The notes under the pieces are model-generated. The model worked only from the letters and a program-made list of their open reading frames with translations, was not told where the DNA came from and searched no databases. A DNA stretch of 64,000 bases from Ptiloglossa arizonensis (Eukaryota; Arthropoda; Insecta; Hymenoptera; Colletidae): assembly GCF_051014685.1 (NCBI RefSeq), contig NC_135061.1, forward strand, positions 2,875,029 through 2,939,028, in the 5' to 3' direction. This document shows, piece by piece, positions 12,277 to 24,922 of this stretch. Position numbers and translations under genes: made by a program. How positions within the stretch are numbered: the first letter of the stretch is position 1; every line of letters begins with the position of its first letter.

Positions 12277-15200
12277 ACATATGCCTGTGTCGCATGATTC
12301 GTTAATTCGAATCTACGTCCACCGAACATTTATTATTGAATTCTTTAAAAGCAAAATTTATTTAATACACACGGTAATATTTTTATAGAATATCTGGTTT
12401 TCACAGTGGTTGTACCATTTGTAACATTGAATATTTTATTGAGCCGTGTAATGCATAAATCGGCCAAGTATGGTTTAAATTTTCACGCAACAGATTAATT
12501 ATTAAGTTGTACAAAACGGAGGTGGATTAGTGTCGCTTGTAACAAAAATAAACGTTGGACGATAAAAAGAGGGATTGAAAAGAGGAGATACGAACAAAAC
12601 GATAACAAACTGGAACGATAAAACGGGTGATTGAAAATATCGCAGAAAGAAACGGAAAAGTAAATAAAAGGAAGCGTAACTGTTGCGAAAAAAAGAAAAA
12701 CAAAAAGAAAGGGAAGATAGGGAACGAAAAATAGGTATGTTTTTAATCGGAAATTTTTATCGAAAACATGTTTATCAAACTCCAATTTCGTTTATTCCGA
12801 GGGAAATAAACTGTACAGAATAGCTTTCTGTAGCACCGGACCTTTCAATTTATTACTTTTTGTCGAGGTAACGCTATCGACGATAAATGATAATACTCTC
12901 GGAGGAAATTGAAGCGCGTGAGCCGCGGGCATCGGCGTTCTCTTTCAAATTATAATAAAATGATCATCGATATATCTGAACAGCCATTCTTGGAAAGCCT
13001 CTTACCTTCCACCTTTTTCAATTTTACAAATTCGTGGAACGAAGATTCTCGAAACCGACAATTACAGAACAAACTTTCCACAGTTCCAAAATTATTTAGA
13101 AAACATTCTTAAATCGTACCTCGTAATTGCTCGTACAAATATTTCGAATAAAAATCCAATCATTCTTATCCCACCTTTCTCACTCTCCAAGAAAACTCGT
13201 ACCAATCGAACAATAATTTTCAGTCACGAAAATCTCCAAACATTACACGATCAGAATTAACGAGATTCGTGGAGACCAATATGATAAATAATCACACGTA
13301 TGACAAAGTAAGCCTCTGTCCTAAACTCGAACTTCCCTTACGCGAACTTCCTTAGTTCCTTTGCTTCCATCGTGTCTCCTTATTAGTTCGAGTAATTAAG
13401 GCTCCACCGTATACATTCACAGAGCTGAACTCCGCGAGGTAACGGACTAATGAACTCGTAATGTTTTACGTTACGAATATAAAATCCTCGTGGATACACA
13501 GTTCTGAAAAACTGGGTCCCGGTTTTTCTGATACAGAGTACGCTCGCGGTTGATTAATCGTTCGGTGCGGTAACACCCGGAAACGCTTCTTCTTCTGCTA
13601 CCCTCCTTTACCTCTTTCTCTGGTCCATATCGATGCCAACATAATGAGAAAGCTGTGCTTTAATTCGCAGCGCGGTGGGGGTAGAGGAGGGAGGAAAAAT
13701 TAATTTTTTTCGAGTCGATGCCGAGAGAGATACGTTTCTCTTTGCGCGGTGATTTACGAGGCTTCTATTAAAATGATTCATCACGCTTGGGAATTGTTTG
13801 CATCATTGTGGATACGTCCAGCGGGCTGGTTTATCTCGGAATAAATCTTAATTTTATGCGTCGCGTTACGATTGCTTGACGTATCGCTGTTGCGCCCTGC
13901 GTATTTCCATTAATCGCATGGGAATCGAATTGTTACATAGAAACGTGTCTCGTGTTGTTTCGTTGTTGTTGCATCTATTGAAAATAATTTCGCAAAAGAC
14001 GAGTCGTCGCGAAACGAGCAACTTGCAGTTTCGTGTTGCAACTTAATAACACGTTTGAGTACATTTTTAACGTACTCGATGCTTTCCAAGTAAAGATCTT
14101 CGAAAAGTTTGCAATTTTATCGTGGCGTATCCACGTTGTACCAAAATCGATTATTTATGAAATAATACCGAAAGATCTCTTTCTGGAAAACAAGGGTAAT
14201 TCTTGCAATTAGTTATTATTTTAAATCGTACGCACGAATTCGCGAGTAATATGGCACGAAAAAGAATGGAAGAGCGAAGAAAACGCGAAAAAATGGGGGA
14301 AATGTTTCATTTTCGAGGCGGAAACGCGGTGTATACATATTTAAAAATTGAGAAACGAAGTTACGAATTTTTAAATCAAGGGAGAATCTTTCTCGTTTGC
14401 AATTCCATTTATTGCATACAAATATGAATCTCGTTGTAAAAATGTCTGATTACAATTCAATTTTGTTGCTCGGTTCGAGTGAATTTTATTAACACCGAAC
14501 ATTCTATTCCGATAACCCAATGATCAATCATAACCAGCGAAATCAAATTTGTATTTTCATGGAATCTCCGACCGGGAAACAAGTACTGTTCTTTCTTTTC
14601 TCTTCGAAATGGATTGTTTTAAATAATGCGGTGGACCCGGCCGGGATCGTGTTATTTCTCGTGTTAAAATGGTTTCAAATATTCAGGCACGGTACATTAA
14701 ACAATCAACGCGATAGAAATTCAACGTAAAATGCGCAAATTCCATTGAATTCGGCTAGAAAATTACGTTCAAAGGATTCAAATATATTACTCGTGGAATT
14801 ACCGTGTTACGTGGTAACGCGTGACATTGGAATAACTTCGAAAATGGCACTGTTCGTAAAATAGGATAAAATCCAACCACGTGTAAATATCTAGACGTGG
14901 TTGGAAACCTCGAGTGTTCAAAATGCACGAGTACGTGGGTCGAAGGTGCTGTTCACTGTTCGTCGAATGTTCGTGTACTTTGATATGTAAACGTTTACCG
15001 ATAACGAACAGGAAATAATCGAAGTTTGAGAAAATACCGTGTATTCGTCATCAATCATCCAACCAAACACTCCACGCATACGTTAGATATTTGCCAAATG
15101 ATGAATAGTCGCGTTCAAATGAGTTTTACAGTTTCAACATCTTCGATCGTGGAGAACATTGATTACGAACGGTTCACTTTACAGGTTAATTTCTTTAATA

Positions 15201-15860
15201 TCGCGGATATGAAGTACTTAGAACATAATATAACAGTTCTTTAAGGGGCTTGTTGCAAAAAGCAATTACCGCGCTACAAGGGGGAAACTTCATATTGGAA
15301 ACGCGGTCATGTAATCGAAGCACTTGAAGTTTGTTTCAACCTATAGTGTTGCTTTTATCCGGATGGGAAAATTATTAATGCATTCTGTAGCGTTGCTGGA
15401 ACCTCGTCACATTCTTGGTATTATATCCCTGCTCTATCCGAACAATTCGAAAACTTTAACAACAAAGAAACGAGCGATACGAAACGAGCGTTATTTATTC
15501 TACCTCCGAGAGAATCCTTTTTATTTAAGAAACGATTCGGTAAAACGAAGCCCCTTGCACGTATTACGATGTAAATTTCCAAGTTTCATAATGCATAAAG
15601 GAACAGACTTATTTCCTGTACCCTTTTTCTTTTTGTGTTCTTTTTTTTTTTCTTCTTTCTTTTTTTTTATTGAATCCAGAGTCCGGGGGACGGTGTATGT
15701 ATCTTTGTCGGTGAATGTAGCATTGTTTAAAACTTCGCGGCTCGAAACGATCGGATTAACCCATTTCCATAACCGGTGTTCCGCTTGTAACGACTTTATT
15801 TATTCAAAACGTCACTTCTTGTTCAGCGGTAAAGTTACGCGCAGACCTCCTGATAACTAA

Positions 15861-15911
15861 CTTTTTTTTTTTTCTTTTTTTTTTTTTCTTTTCTAGGCGC
15901 GCGCGCGCGCG
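15861..15911. repeat. T-rich tract and (CG)n run
   Basis: About 35 bp of nearly pure T with two C, then CTAGGCGCGCGCGCGCGCG. The seven-unit CG run is unusual for a genome region that is mostly AT. Confidence 0.8.
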
Positions 15912-16195
15912 TGTTAAATCACAATCCAGATTATACGGCAAAGTTTTACTATAAAAAAAAAATAAAGAAAAACTTACTTAATATAAGTTTCCACAAAATT
16001 TTACTTTATTCCGTAGGAATTGTTAAAATTTTATGTCGCGTAAAGTTGAACATTTACGGGGAACTTTCTTTTACTTTACCATCTAATTTTATTCTCGGAT
16101 TTATTATATTGTAGAATATCATTAAAGGAAATTTTCAACGTCTGGGAAAAGTTACTACGTGATATTTTTATGTGGCGAACAGAGCTGTTCCATTT

Positions 16196-16216
16196 GGGGG
16201 GAGGGGGGTGGGGGGG
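16196..16216 (+). other. G-quadruplex-capable run
   Basis: Three runs of six, six and seven G are separated by single A and T bases. The longest run can supply two tetrad columns, so a G4 is plausible on the plus strand. It is an isolated feature in AT-rich DNA. Confidence 0.6.
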
Positions 16217-17567
16217 ATAAAGTCTATTTTACAGAATTGGTTCTATAAAAATTGAAAAACTAGTAATTCCTTTCTTAACGGAAACGAGAAAAATTATTCA
16301 ACAAAATCTATTTTCTCTGGTCATATTTCCTTTGCAATCGATAGATAATTTTTAATAATTGATATGTAATTAAAATAGCAACAATGTGGTTACGACTCGT
16401 GGTTACGATTTACTATCACATTCTTATAATAAATCTATCCGAATAAGTGGGTAATCGATTCTCACGAGTAAATATTTAAAAAATATAGTTATTCAAATCT
16501 TCACATTCCCCTGTTTCAAACGATTCACGATTAAACTTAGCACCTGTCGATATTGGGTGCTCTTAGGTGCTCCAATTCTTTGAAATTAAAATGATCAATT
16601 ACGCCACTTAATATTCCAAAGATTCTTTGCGTAACTCGATCAAATTCCTCCCAGATTTGCAACGAGGTTCGATAAGTTCCTTCGAGAAATTTAATAAAAT
16701 TTATTCCAATTCCGTTTCACGATTGCCACGGTGTCGCAAATTTTTGTCGCACCCGATGGAAAACTTCCAGCATTCCAATGCTTTTTCCTTCGTTGTTACT
16801 CCTTTAGAAAATGTTATAGAATATTTGGGGAAGAAAGGTGTTTCCCAATGGTCGATTTTTCCATACGAAAATCGTGGATAGTTGATGCATCGTAAACTAA
16901 GCAACTTAGGTGCCGAAAGTGAATACGCGTTGCACCGAGTAAAGTGCAAGATTCTCTCGATATATAGGGTGAATCGCAAGAAATAGTCACGTAAAATAAT
17001 ATTTGATACATTGTACTCATAAATGTTTGTAATCGAATATATCCTCTTCAAATAGACTAAAAAGAAATATCTAACAATACGGGTTTATTTTAACTCATTC
17101 GCATCGGAGAACGAAATATTCGATTCGTTCGATTCGTGCAAATTCTTTAATTATTACATTCCATTTGGAAGCAAAATCAATTCAATAAACGCGTATATCT
17201 AATTACCGATTAAATCAAGCATTTTATTATTGTTTTAAATCAATGTGTAGAATAAAGCTATTCCTGGTTTAACCAAGAGTAATAAATTCAATAATAACGT
17301 TCACAATGCGCTTGTCCAATAAGTAAACGTGTCTATAATTCATTTCGAAGAGTCAATAATAATTATTGTTAAATTCAACGGAAAATACGAATTTCATCAA
17401 GTTCCTTTTAATTGTCACCGTTTCTCCAACATTGCAGTACATTATATGGTACAAAATAGACGAAATTTAAATATATTTTCAGTAAAAATCAATCAGAGTG
17501 GATAAATTAACACCTCCTGAAACAAGAGATTTGTGAAAATAAAATTTTGGCATTAGTTGGACACCCA
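16217..17567. other. Single-copy AT-rich DNA
   Basis: Overlapping frames on both strands (16627-17051) cancel one another. No element was recognised before the minisatellite. Confidence 0.45.
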
Positions 17568-18950
17568 AGGGAACATAATAATTTTGTTAGGATTTTTGTA
17601 GTATCGATTGGTGAAAATTTGTTTCAAATGATAATTTTTGGTGGAGCACCCTGTATAGAAAACACATAGCTAAAAAGGAACACTTATAATAATTTTGTTA
17701 AGATCTCTATAGTATCGAAATCGAGTGAAAATTTCATATCGGTGAAAATTTGTATCAAATGATAATTTTTGGTGGACCACACTCTACAGAGAACACATAG
17801 CTAAAAAGGAACACTTATAATAATTTTGTTAGGATCTCTATAGTATCGACTGGTGAAAATTTGTTTCAAATGAAAATTTTTAGTGAACCACACTCTACAG
17901 AGAACACATAACTAAAAGGGATCACTTATAATAATTTTGTTAGGATCTCTATAGTATCTATCCTCTATAGTATCGATTGGTGAGAATTTGTCTCAAATGA
18001 TAATTTTTGGTGGACCACACTGTACAGAGAACACATAGCTAAAAAGGATCACTTATAATAATTTTGTTAAGATCTCTATAGTATCGAAATCGAGTGAAAA
18101 TTTCATATCGTTGAAAATTTGTATCAAATGATAATTTTTGGTGGACCATACTGTACAGAGAACACATAGCTAAAAAGGAACACTTATAATAATTTTGTTA
18201 GGATCTCTATAGTATCGACTGGTGAAAATTTGTTTCAAATGAAAATTTTTAGTGAACCACACTCTACAGAGAACACATAACTAAAAGGGATCACTTATAA
18301 TAATTTTGTTAGGATCTCTATAGTATCTATCCTCTATAGTATCGATTGGTGAGAATTTGTCTCAAATGATAATTTTTGGTGGACCACACTGTACAGAGAA
18401 CACATAGCTAAAAAGGATCACTTATAATAATTTTGTTAAGATCTCTATAGTATCGAAATCGAGTGAAAATTTCATATCGTTGAAAATTTGTATCAAATGA
18501 TAATTTTTGGTGGACCACACTGTACAGAGAACACATAGCTAAAAAGGATCACTTATAATAATTTTGTTAAGATCTCTATAGTATCGAAATCGAGTGAAAA
18601 TTTCATATCGTTGAAAATTTGTATCAAATGATAATTTTTGGTGGACCATACTGTACAGAGAACACATAGCTAAAAAGGAACACTTATAATAATTTTGTTA
18701 AGATCTCTATAGTATCGAAATCGAATGAAAATTTCATATCGGTGAAAATTTGTATCAAATGATAATTTTTGGTGGACCACACTGTACAGAGAACACATAG
18801 CTAAAAAGGATCACTTATAATAATTTTGTTAGGATCTCTATAGTATCGAAATCGAGTGAAAATTTCATATCGGTGAAAAATTGTATCAAATGGTAGTTTT
18901 TGGTGGAGCACCCTGTATAGAGAACACAGAGCTAAAAGGGATCACCGGAA
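17568..18950. repeat. Minisatellite with three-monomer higher-order structure
   Basis: CACTTATAATAATTTTGTTA starts monomers at 17681, 17812, 17923, 18050, 18181, 18292, 18419, 18550, 18681 and 18812. Spacings are 131, 111, 127, 131, 111, 127 and then 131. The 131+111+127 triplet makes a 369-bp higher-order unit present twice and nearly identical. The edge monomers (17642, 18901) end GTGGAGCACCCTGTATAG instead of the internal GTGGACCACACTGTACAG. Confidence 0.9.
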
Positions 18951-21047
18951 AGTAGAAAAGTTCCACGACCTACATCTTTAGGTCTCGCGCTACTTACGCC
19001 GTCAGGTCTCCGTACTCGTACTCGACGCAATAAAAATTCAACTTACCCTTCGTATCGTGATTTCCAGCCACCCTCGAGATTTCCACTCAAACACCCTTTT
19101 CTAATAGTTTCCCGAGTGACACGTATGCCACGTACCGCGGTGAACGTGTTCATACATGGTGTCTCGAATACCCATGTGTATTTTCCTTAAAAAAAAAAGA
19201 AAAAAATTCGAACGTCAACTAGATTTCTCAATTACACATTCTCGCGTATATATTTGCATGTAAGCGTTAATAGGAAAAAAAAGTATCTAATACGAAAAAA
19301 AGATTTTAACTCTTTTACTGCCCAACGAACGTAGAGCTTTAAAATTGTTTAACTACCGGGTCGTCATCAGTGAAAAAAACTTATGGCGCAATTTTATTAA
19401 GTTTATCGACTTCGAACAAACTTCTTCCAACCTTGTTTTCCCTTATTTTTTGCATTATTAGTTCTCAAGAGTTGAAAATGTGGCAAACGTGGCAGTTATC
19501 GGAATTAATTATTAAGGATCAGTTATTTTTTGCCATTATCGATCGAGCAAAGATGCATTTACGTTCGATGAACCTGATTTATGTCCACCAATGCACAAAT
19601 TGCACGCGTAGAACCAAAGTTATGCACATCTTTCTCTCGTTTCACTTCTCATCCCTTCCATTTGACATATTACCATAAAAATATGTTTTTATTAATCCAT
19701 CGTGAATTACATATCGGAAAAGAATTTAACACGAATTATAAAAACAATTTCCACGTATAACTATTTTATAAATTCTTTATAAATTTTTATAAATCGACGG
19801 ATTTCGTTCTCCATAAATAATTGATAGGTTTATAAATTTTTTACAAATTTCCCATGAATATGTGACGAACCTATAGAATAAATTATGTATTCATTCCGGA
19901 TATCAAAAATTCAACATTCTATAAATTCTTTATCAATTTTCTACGCAATTCATAAATTTATCAATATCGATTTATTCAATATCGAGAACCCTTTGGAACG
20001 CGTTGAACACACTTTTTCAAAACAGAAATTAACGAAGGCCGGTATATTATATACATTTATGCATTTATCGCTTCTATTTGTACGAAATTGTGTACAAATT
20101 TACAGAGAGAGGTGACAAAGTTATAAGAACAATCTTGACACGTTTTTTTTTATAAAAAATACATATACAATCGTATCATCGAGAGATTCGTTTCAAGATC
20201 ACTATATTTCGCAGAAAAATATACACGATATTCGTTATACTCGGTATTCGAAAGTAACGTGCGTGAAAATCGCATTTTTTACGAAACATTGCTGCAGTAG
20301 AATCTCATTAGTCGCAGCAACATCTGTTGCGGCACAGTTTATGCGATATCGATTGCGTGCACAAATGCTCCCAGTCGCGGAGAACTGTCAAAGCTGTCAT
20401 TATGGTTGAAAAAAAAAAAAAACGAGAGAGAACGGAATTGTTTCGTCTGTATCGTTTCATTGAAATCGAAGCGTCAGAAAGTAATCGAAATGTATGATTC
20501 CATTGCGTATGGAAAAGCTTCCTTAATTAATATTCGGTATATTTCCCTCTTTAAGCGTAGAACACGTCTGTTAAAGGAAATTGCGATTTTGTAACAGTGT
20601 GTTGCAACGGTGTGCGAAAGAATTATTGAAACAGAATTGTTTTAGTTGAACGCTCACGGTCCTTCTTACACACTCGAACACATTTATTTCGATTTCTTTG
20701 ATCCTTCGGTTAATGAGTTTTCACCTGGAGCAGTTTGGTACGAAAACAGTACGCCTCGTTGCACGCTACATATTTTTTTTTTTTTATTTCATATTTCATT
20801 TTAGCGTTAGAATAAATTCTAAAACCTGTCGAACATCGCGTACAACTTCCAAAGGATTTTCAGCTCGTTACTTAAAACGAAATACGATTTCAAGCTTGAT
20901 TAAATGTATCGTCAAGCTGGTGGCAAGTTGTTGATCAATTTTATAAGAGCTTTGTTATTTAAAGTCGTATAAAATTTCGTCACACGAAATTGCATTGTCA
21001 TGCACGTACGAAAGGGAGCTATGTACTCGTAAAGTGACATTTTGAAA
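18951..21047. other. Single-copy AT-rich DNA
   Basis: Short A/T tracts and TATAAATTC-like words near 19760-19960. Frames up to 102 residues are low-complexity. Confidence 0.45.
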
Positions 21048-21409
21048 ATCGATTTACTTTTTGAATAAAATTCAAACGGTTTAATTAATCTTGATATTTT
21101 TTTTTTTTGTATTTAAAAGTACAAACTCGGGAGTTAATAATGGAACAAGATACCTTCCAAATGACCGCCTCGGTTTTTTTTTACAGACCACAAAAGCACC
21201 GATCTTTTCTCAACATTTTTCACGACATTTCCGCCCAATCGCGATTTTTCGTAATATTCTTGAACAATTCCACGCGTTCTTTCCCCGCGTAATTTTCCAA
21301 GATTAATTTCCCGTCTGTCTATATAACGTATGTCAAGTTTCATATTAATCGATTTAACGTTTTAAAAATAGCGGGAAATTCAAATCGACCGGTGACGATC
21401 GGGACACCT
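21048..21409 (-). mobile_element. MITE family A, near full length
   Basis: It contains AAATTCAAACGGTTTAATTA, GGGAGTTAATAATGGAACAA, CGCCCAATCGCGATTTTTCG and the terminus CGACCGGTGACGATCGGGAC in family order. The left terminus is degenerate. Open frames of 61-71 residues across it are chance. Confidence 0.8.
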
Positions 21410-21449
21410 TATGTATTCCGTTAATTCTTCCCATTAAGCAACACACGTG

Positions 21450-21530
21450 ATATTCGTTAAAAGTCTTCGAACACGCCCAAGCCCGCAACTTTTATCGAGG
21501 AGTACACTTTTCGACGTAGAAAAAAAATTA
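21450..21530 (-). repeat. Lone inverted copy of part of the 165-bp unit
   Basis: It reads GCAACTTTTATCGAGGAGTA and ACACTTTTCGACGTAG, the reverse complement of the unit arrayed at 36653. It lies about 40 bp from the end of the MITE at 21048-21409 and lacks the GGCTCGATTCC part. Confidence 0.75.
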
Positions 21531-22379
21531 ATTTCGAATATATCGCGCGTTTCTTTGTACGATTGCTATCGTATATAATTTCCTTCAAGAAAGTAACGAT
21601 AAAGTATCATTCATTAATTTCTCGAAAACGTAAGCTCGAAGAAAGTTCGATTCGTTAAATCCTGTATATCATCCCCTAAATAAGCACCTCTAATCGAGCA
21701 CCGCGAAAAATACTCGACAACATTTTCGAGTAAACAGTGCACTCGAGGTAAACAGTGTAGGACGCAACACGTCGATCGAAGAGTACAAAGCATTCGTATT
21801 CGGTGCATCGAAAGGGGACACCGATATCGTCTATGATGCGGTGTCAAAGCGTATCGAATTATACGAATCGGATATTTGGTACGGAAATGTGATACAGCTC
21901 GAGCAATAATTGTCACCGCCGGGAGCAACGACGTTCCTGTAATACGCCAGGGCGACGTAGAATCGTGCAGGAGATCGTGAACACCAAGAAATTCAATAGC
22001 CACAACGTACTCACGCTCCAAGTGCCATCGTCTTTTATAGAAACCGCACACACAGGATAAAGAACGGTATACGAGATCGCGTAGCCTCCAACGCAGCAGT
22101 ATATTTCGTTTCGTGCAATAACTGCGCAAGATCCTTTGTTACGTGACCCTGAAACAAAAATCCTGTCCCCGAGAGCACGATCAATTAAATCGATCCCTTC
22201 TCCTTCTATTTAGAGCCTCACGGGACCAATTTCTCCAGCTGCTGATAATACATCCTGCGACACGGATTTCTACCAGTTCTGAAGAAAAATAATTCTCTTA
22301 TTTATTTATTTAGATGCGTGACGTTGAAATCGTGCTCAATTAAATCCACGACGAAAACTCGAAACATTCAACGTTTTCT
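21531..22379. other. Unassigned DNA with a 171-residue open frame
   Basis: The minus-strand frame 21614-22129 is open for 171 codons but rich in Arg, Cys and His from CpG-containing codons. No hydrophobic pattern or motif was recognised. Treated as chance. Confidence 0.35.
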
Positions 22380-22672
22380 CGCAAATTGAAACCTTGTGAG
22401 TAAAATTTTGTATTTCGATGCACTCTTAAAACCAGCTGCATTAAATTCACAAAGACACTGTTTACGCAAAGTCGAAATATTGAACATTTTCACGCGAATT
22501 GAAACCTTGTAAGTAAAACTTTGTATTTCGATGCACTCTTAAAACCAGCTGCATTAAATCCACAAAGACACTGTTTACGCAAAGTCGAAACATCGAACAT
22601 TCTCACGTAAATTGAAACCTTGTAAGTAAAACTTTGTATTTCGATGCACTCTTAAAACCAGCTGCATAAATA
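22380..22672. repeat. 113-bp tandem repeat, about 2.6 copies
   Basis: GCACTCTTAAAACCAGCTGC occurs at 22420, 22533 and 22646. Between them lie CACTGTTTACGCAAAGTCGA and GAAACCTTGTAAGTAAAACT. Confidence 0.8.
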
Positions 22673-24027
22673 CTTGCGATGATTACATCGTCAAGCTTGT
22701 AACAAGCTTGTAATATGTAAAATTTAAAATTGCTGAAAATCTAAGGACTGAATCATTCTTTGTCGAATGTATATCATTCTGTTTACCCTTGGCGAATTAA
22801 TACCGATCCTGGTAACCTATACTTTGCATATTTTACTCGAACGAGTCGTACATAATATATTACGCGCGGGTAAAGTGCATCGAAGTATGCAAAATATATA
22901 TCGCGAGTTAGGTTTTCAAGGACCTTGAGCACCCGGAGGCAGTTTACTCGAAGACGTAATAAATACAATATATTGCCCCGCTGGGGCCTCCGTGACTGCT
23001 CGGCTCGTTTCTTTTTTTCTCTTTTTTCTTTTTTGCGCTTCAAGTGGTCGCGCTGGAAAACTAAACAGGCACAGGGCAATTTCACCTGCCGCCGTGGCGC
23101 CGAGACAAGGATGGGTCGGTATAATGATCCGCGCTATCGTGTCGCGTAGCCGCGAAACGCCTCGGCGCGCGAAATTGAGAAGGAAAGGGGATAGTGTTAA
23201 ATGAGCCGTATTCTCGACACCGGGAATCACCGTTTCTATGAATGATAACCGGAGAAATCATTCTCGAAGGGTACGGATGGAACGGAGAGAGATCGAATCT
23301 GAAAAGTAATCGAGAATCGTAGTGGATCAGACGTTAGTCTTTGCAAGGATTGAGGGAAACATTGAGAGTGTCTTCTTGGTATCGAATGAAAAATTTTTCG
23401 GGACGTTTGAACAGTAATCTTTGATAATGTTAAGCTAGCATGATTGCTGGTTTTTCGATTAAAAAATATCGATACTCCGTGGGTAACACAGAGGCTCCCT
23501 ATCAACAGTGAATGGATCACGGATCACCGTTGGATCACGAGTAAATTTTGTAATAGTGTTTCATTGCACCTTTGTTGTGCAATATTTGCTTTCGTCTTAT
23601 TTTCACGACTCGTATCGTTAGAAATATACACGATGGAAATGTGTACATTAAAGAAGCTTCTATTCGCTTACTTCTGTTCGTTACTTTCTTTCATTTCATT
23701 AGATACTTTAGTTCTTTTCGTATGCAATCCTCATGCAACGAAAGTGTACTATTATTACGAGGTGAAGTCTTAACGATTTGTCATTGTTTACAGTTTTCTA
23801 TCGCGTGTTTGCGAATATCTCTACGAATAAGATTAAATTTAAGAAAGATTACTCTCTCACTCGATCTTACTATTTCGTTGGGTAGAATTGACTTCTCTTT
23901 GAACGTTATTTAAAACAACGTGCAGCTTTATGGAAATATATTTAGCCGTTTAAACGCAGTTGTGACAGGATACATACACACGTGGAATAACCAGCCGAGA
24001 ATGCCTCAATGTGACCAACAGGATCCA
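22673..24027. other. Unassigned DNA with a CpG-rich core at about 22960-23180
   Basis: The core includes TTGCCCCGCTGGGGCC (a short palindrome) and CGCCTCGGCGCGCG. It could be regulatory, but no initiator or TATA box stands out. Confidence 0.35.
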
Positions 24028-24110
24028 TTAACTCTTTCCTTGCAAGGAGAAAGTCACCAGCAAGAGTCGTGACGAAGCTGGTGACTTTCTCCTCGCACGG
24101 AAAGAATTAA
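24028..24110 (+). ncRNA. Long near-perfect hairpin, possible small-RNA precursor
   Basis: A 34-nt left arm (24028-24061) and 34-nt right arm (24077-24110) pair at 31 positions around a 15-nt loop. Core words are GGAGAAAGTCACCAGC and GCTGGTGACTTTCTCC. Arm length and loop size fit a pre-miRNA-like fold, but I do not recognise a known miRNA. A short palindromic transposon remnant is the alternative. Similar hairpins were not seen elsewhere in the window. Confidence 0.45.
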
Positions 24111-24621
24111 CGAACTCTGATGACGACGCGTTCGTCTCGAGCATCGAGTGTACTGTTACACCAAACCGTAATCATGCTACGATACCTAACTTATTGCGTT
24201 CTTAGGATTAATCTCTGTTCCCATGCGAGCCAATTCGAGCAGCTAAAACACTTCTTGGACCAGCCTACGTGACTCCTCGTGTGAACCTCATGCTGAGATC
24301 GAACTCTTTCTTTGTCATCGAACGATATAAAGACCCTTCGAAGACCACGAGGGTCATTCTTCTCTAAGTCGTGTCTAAGTGCCAAGTACGTCCGTGAAAT
24401 TCTTGTCAATTGGTCTATTTCAATAAAACATGGGTAAAGTGCCAAGGGATCGTTGAATTCTACACGAGTGTTCCTTCAACCCTTCCCTTCTGCATAATAG
24501 TACGCATTGAAACAATTTATTTCGTTGAGAAACCGAACGAAGTGGTCACGAAACTCTTTCAGTGATAGAAAATTGTTTTCCAAAACTCTCGAAGAAGACG
24601 ATATCTCCCGACGTCACAATT

Positions 24622-24843
24622 TTGATCCATTGCATCTATCATCTATTTATATCATTTTTTGACCATTTTGACGTGTTTTAATGTAACTTGAACAGTTTTG
24701 ATCCATTACATCTATCATCTATTTATATCATTTTTTGACCATTTTGACGTGTTATAATGTAACTTGAACAATTTTGATCCATTACATCTATCATCTATTT
24801 ATATCATTTTTTGACAATTTTGACGTGTTATAATGTAACTTGA
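24622..24843. repeat. 76-bp satellite, three copies
   Basis: The unit reads TTTTGATCCATTACATCTAT, then CATCTATTTATATCATTTTT, then GACGTGTTATAATGTAACTT. It is identical in type to the larger array at 32287 and is followed by the same about 80-bp spacer and MITE. Confidence 0.85.
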
Positions 24844-24922
24844 AAACCAAATGGACAAAATGTGTGTATGTGTTTTTGTACGTTGACGAAGTAGACGCCA
24901 CTCCCGCTGAACTTTCCACAGA

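Larger units (their letters stand above)
11041..16195. other. Long single-copy non-coding stretch
   Basis: AT-rich DNA with a purine-rich strand bias at 12540-12740. Frames up to 178 residues (15324-15860) depend on T-rich tracts that read as phenylalanine. No gene is supported. Confidence 0.45.

Noticed and set aside
15324..15860. 178-codon plus-strand frame
   Set aside because: The middle is a T-rich tract read as Phe/Ser, and there is no recognised domain.
19355..19385. TCATCAG (reverse CTGATGA) as a hammerhead core
   Set aside because: No GAAA box follows within a plausible distance on the minus strand.
21614..22129. 171-codon minus-strand frame
   Set aside because: Rich in Arg/Cys/His with no motif, signal or membrane pattern. 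Plausible as chance.
24115..24150. CTGATGACGACG as a further hammerhead core
   Set aside because: A short stem II is possible, but there is no GAAA box or stem I/III partner.
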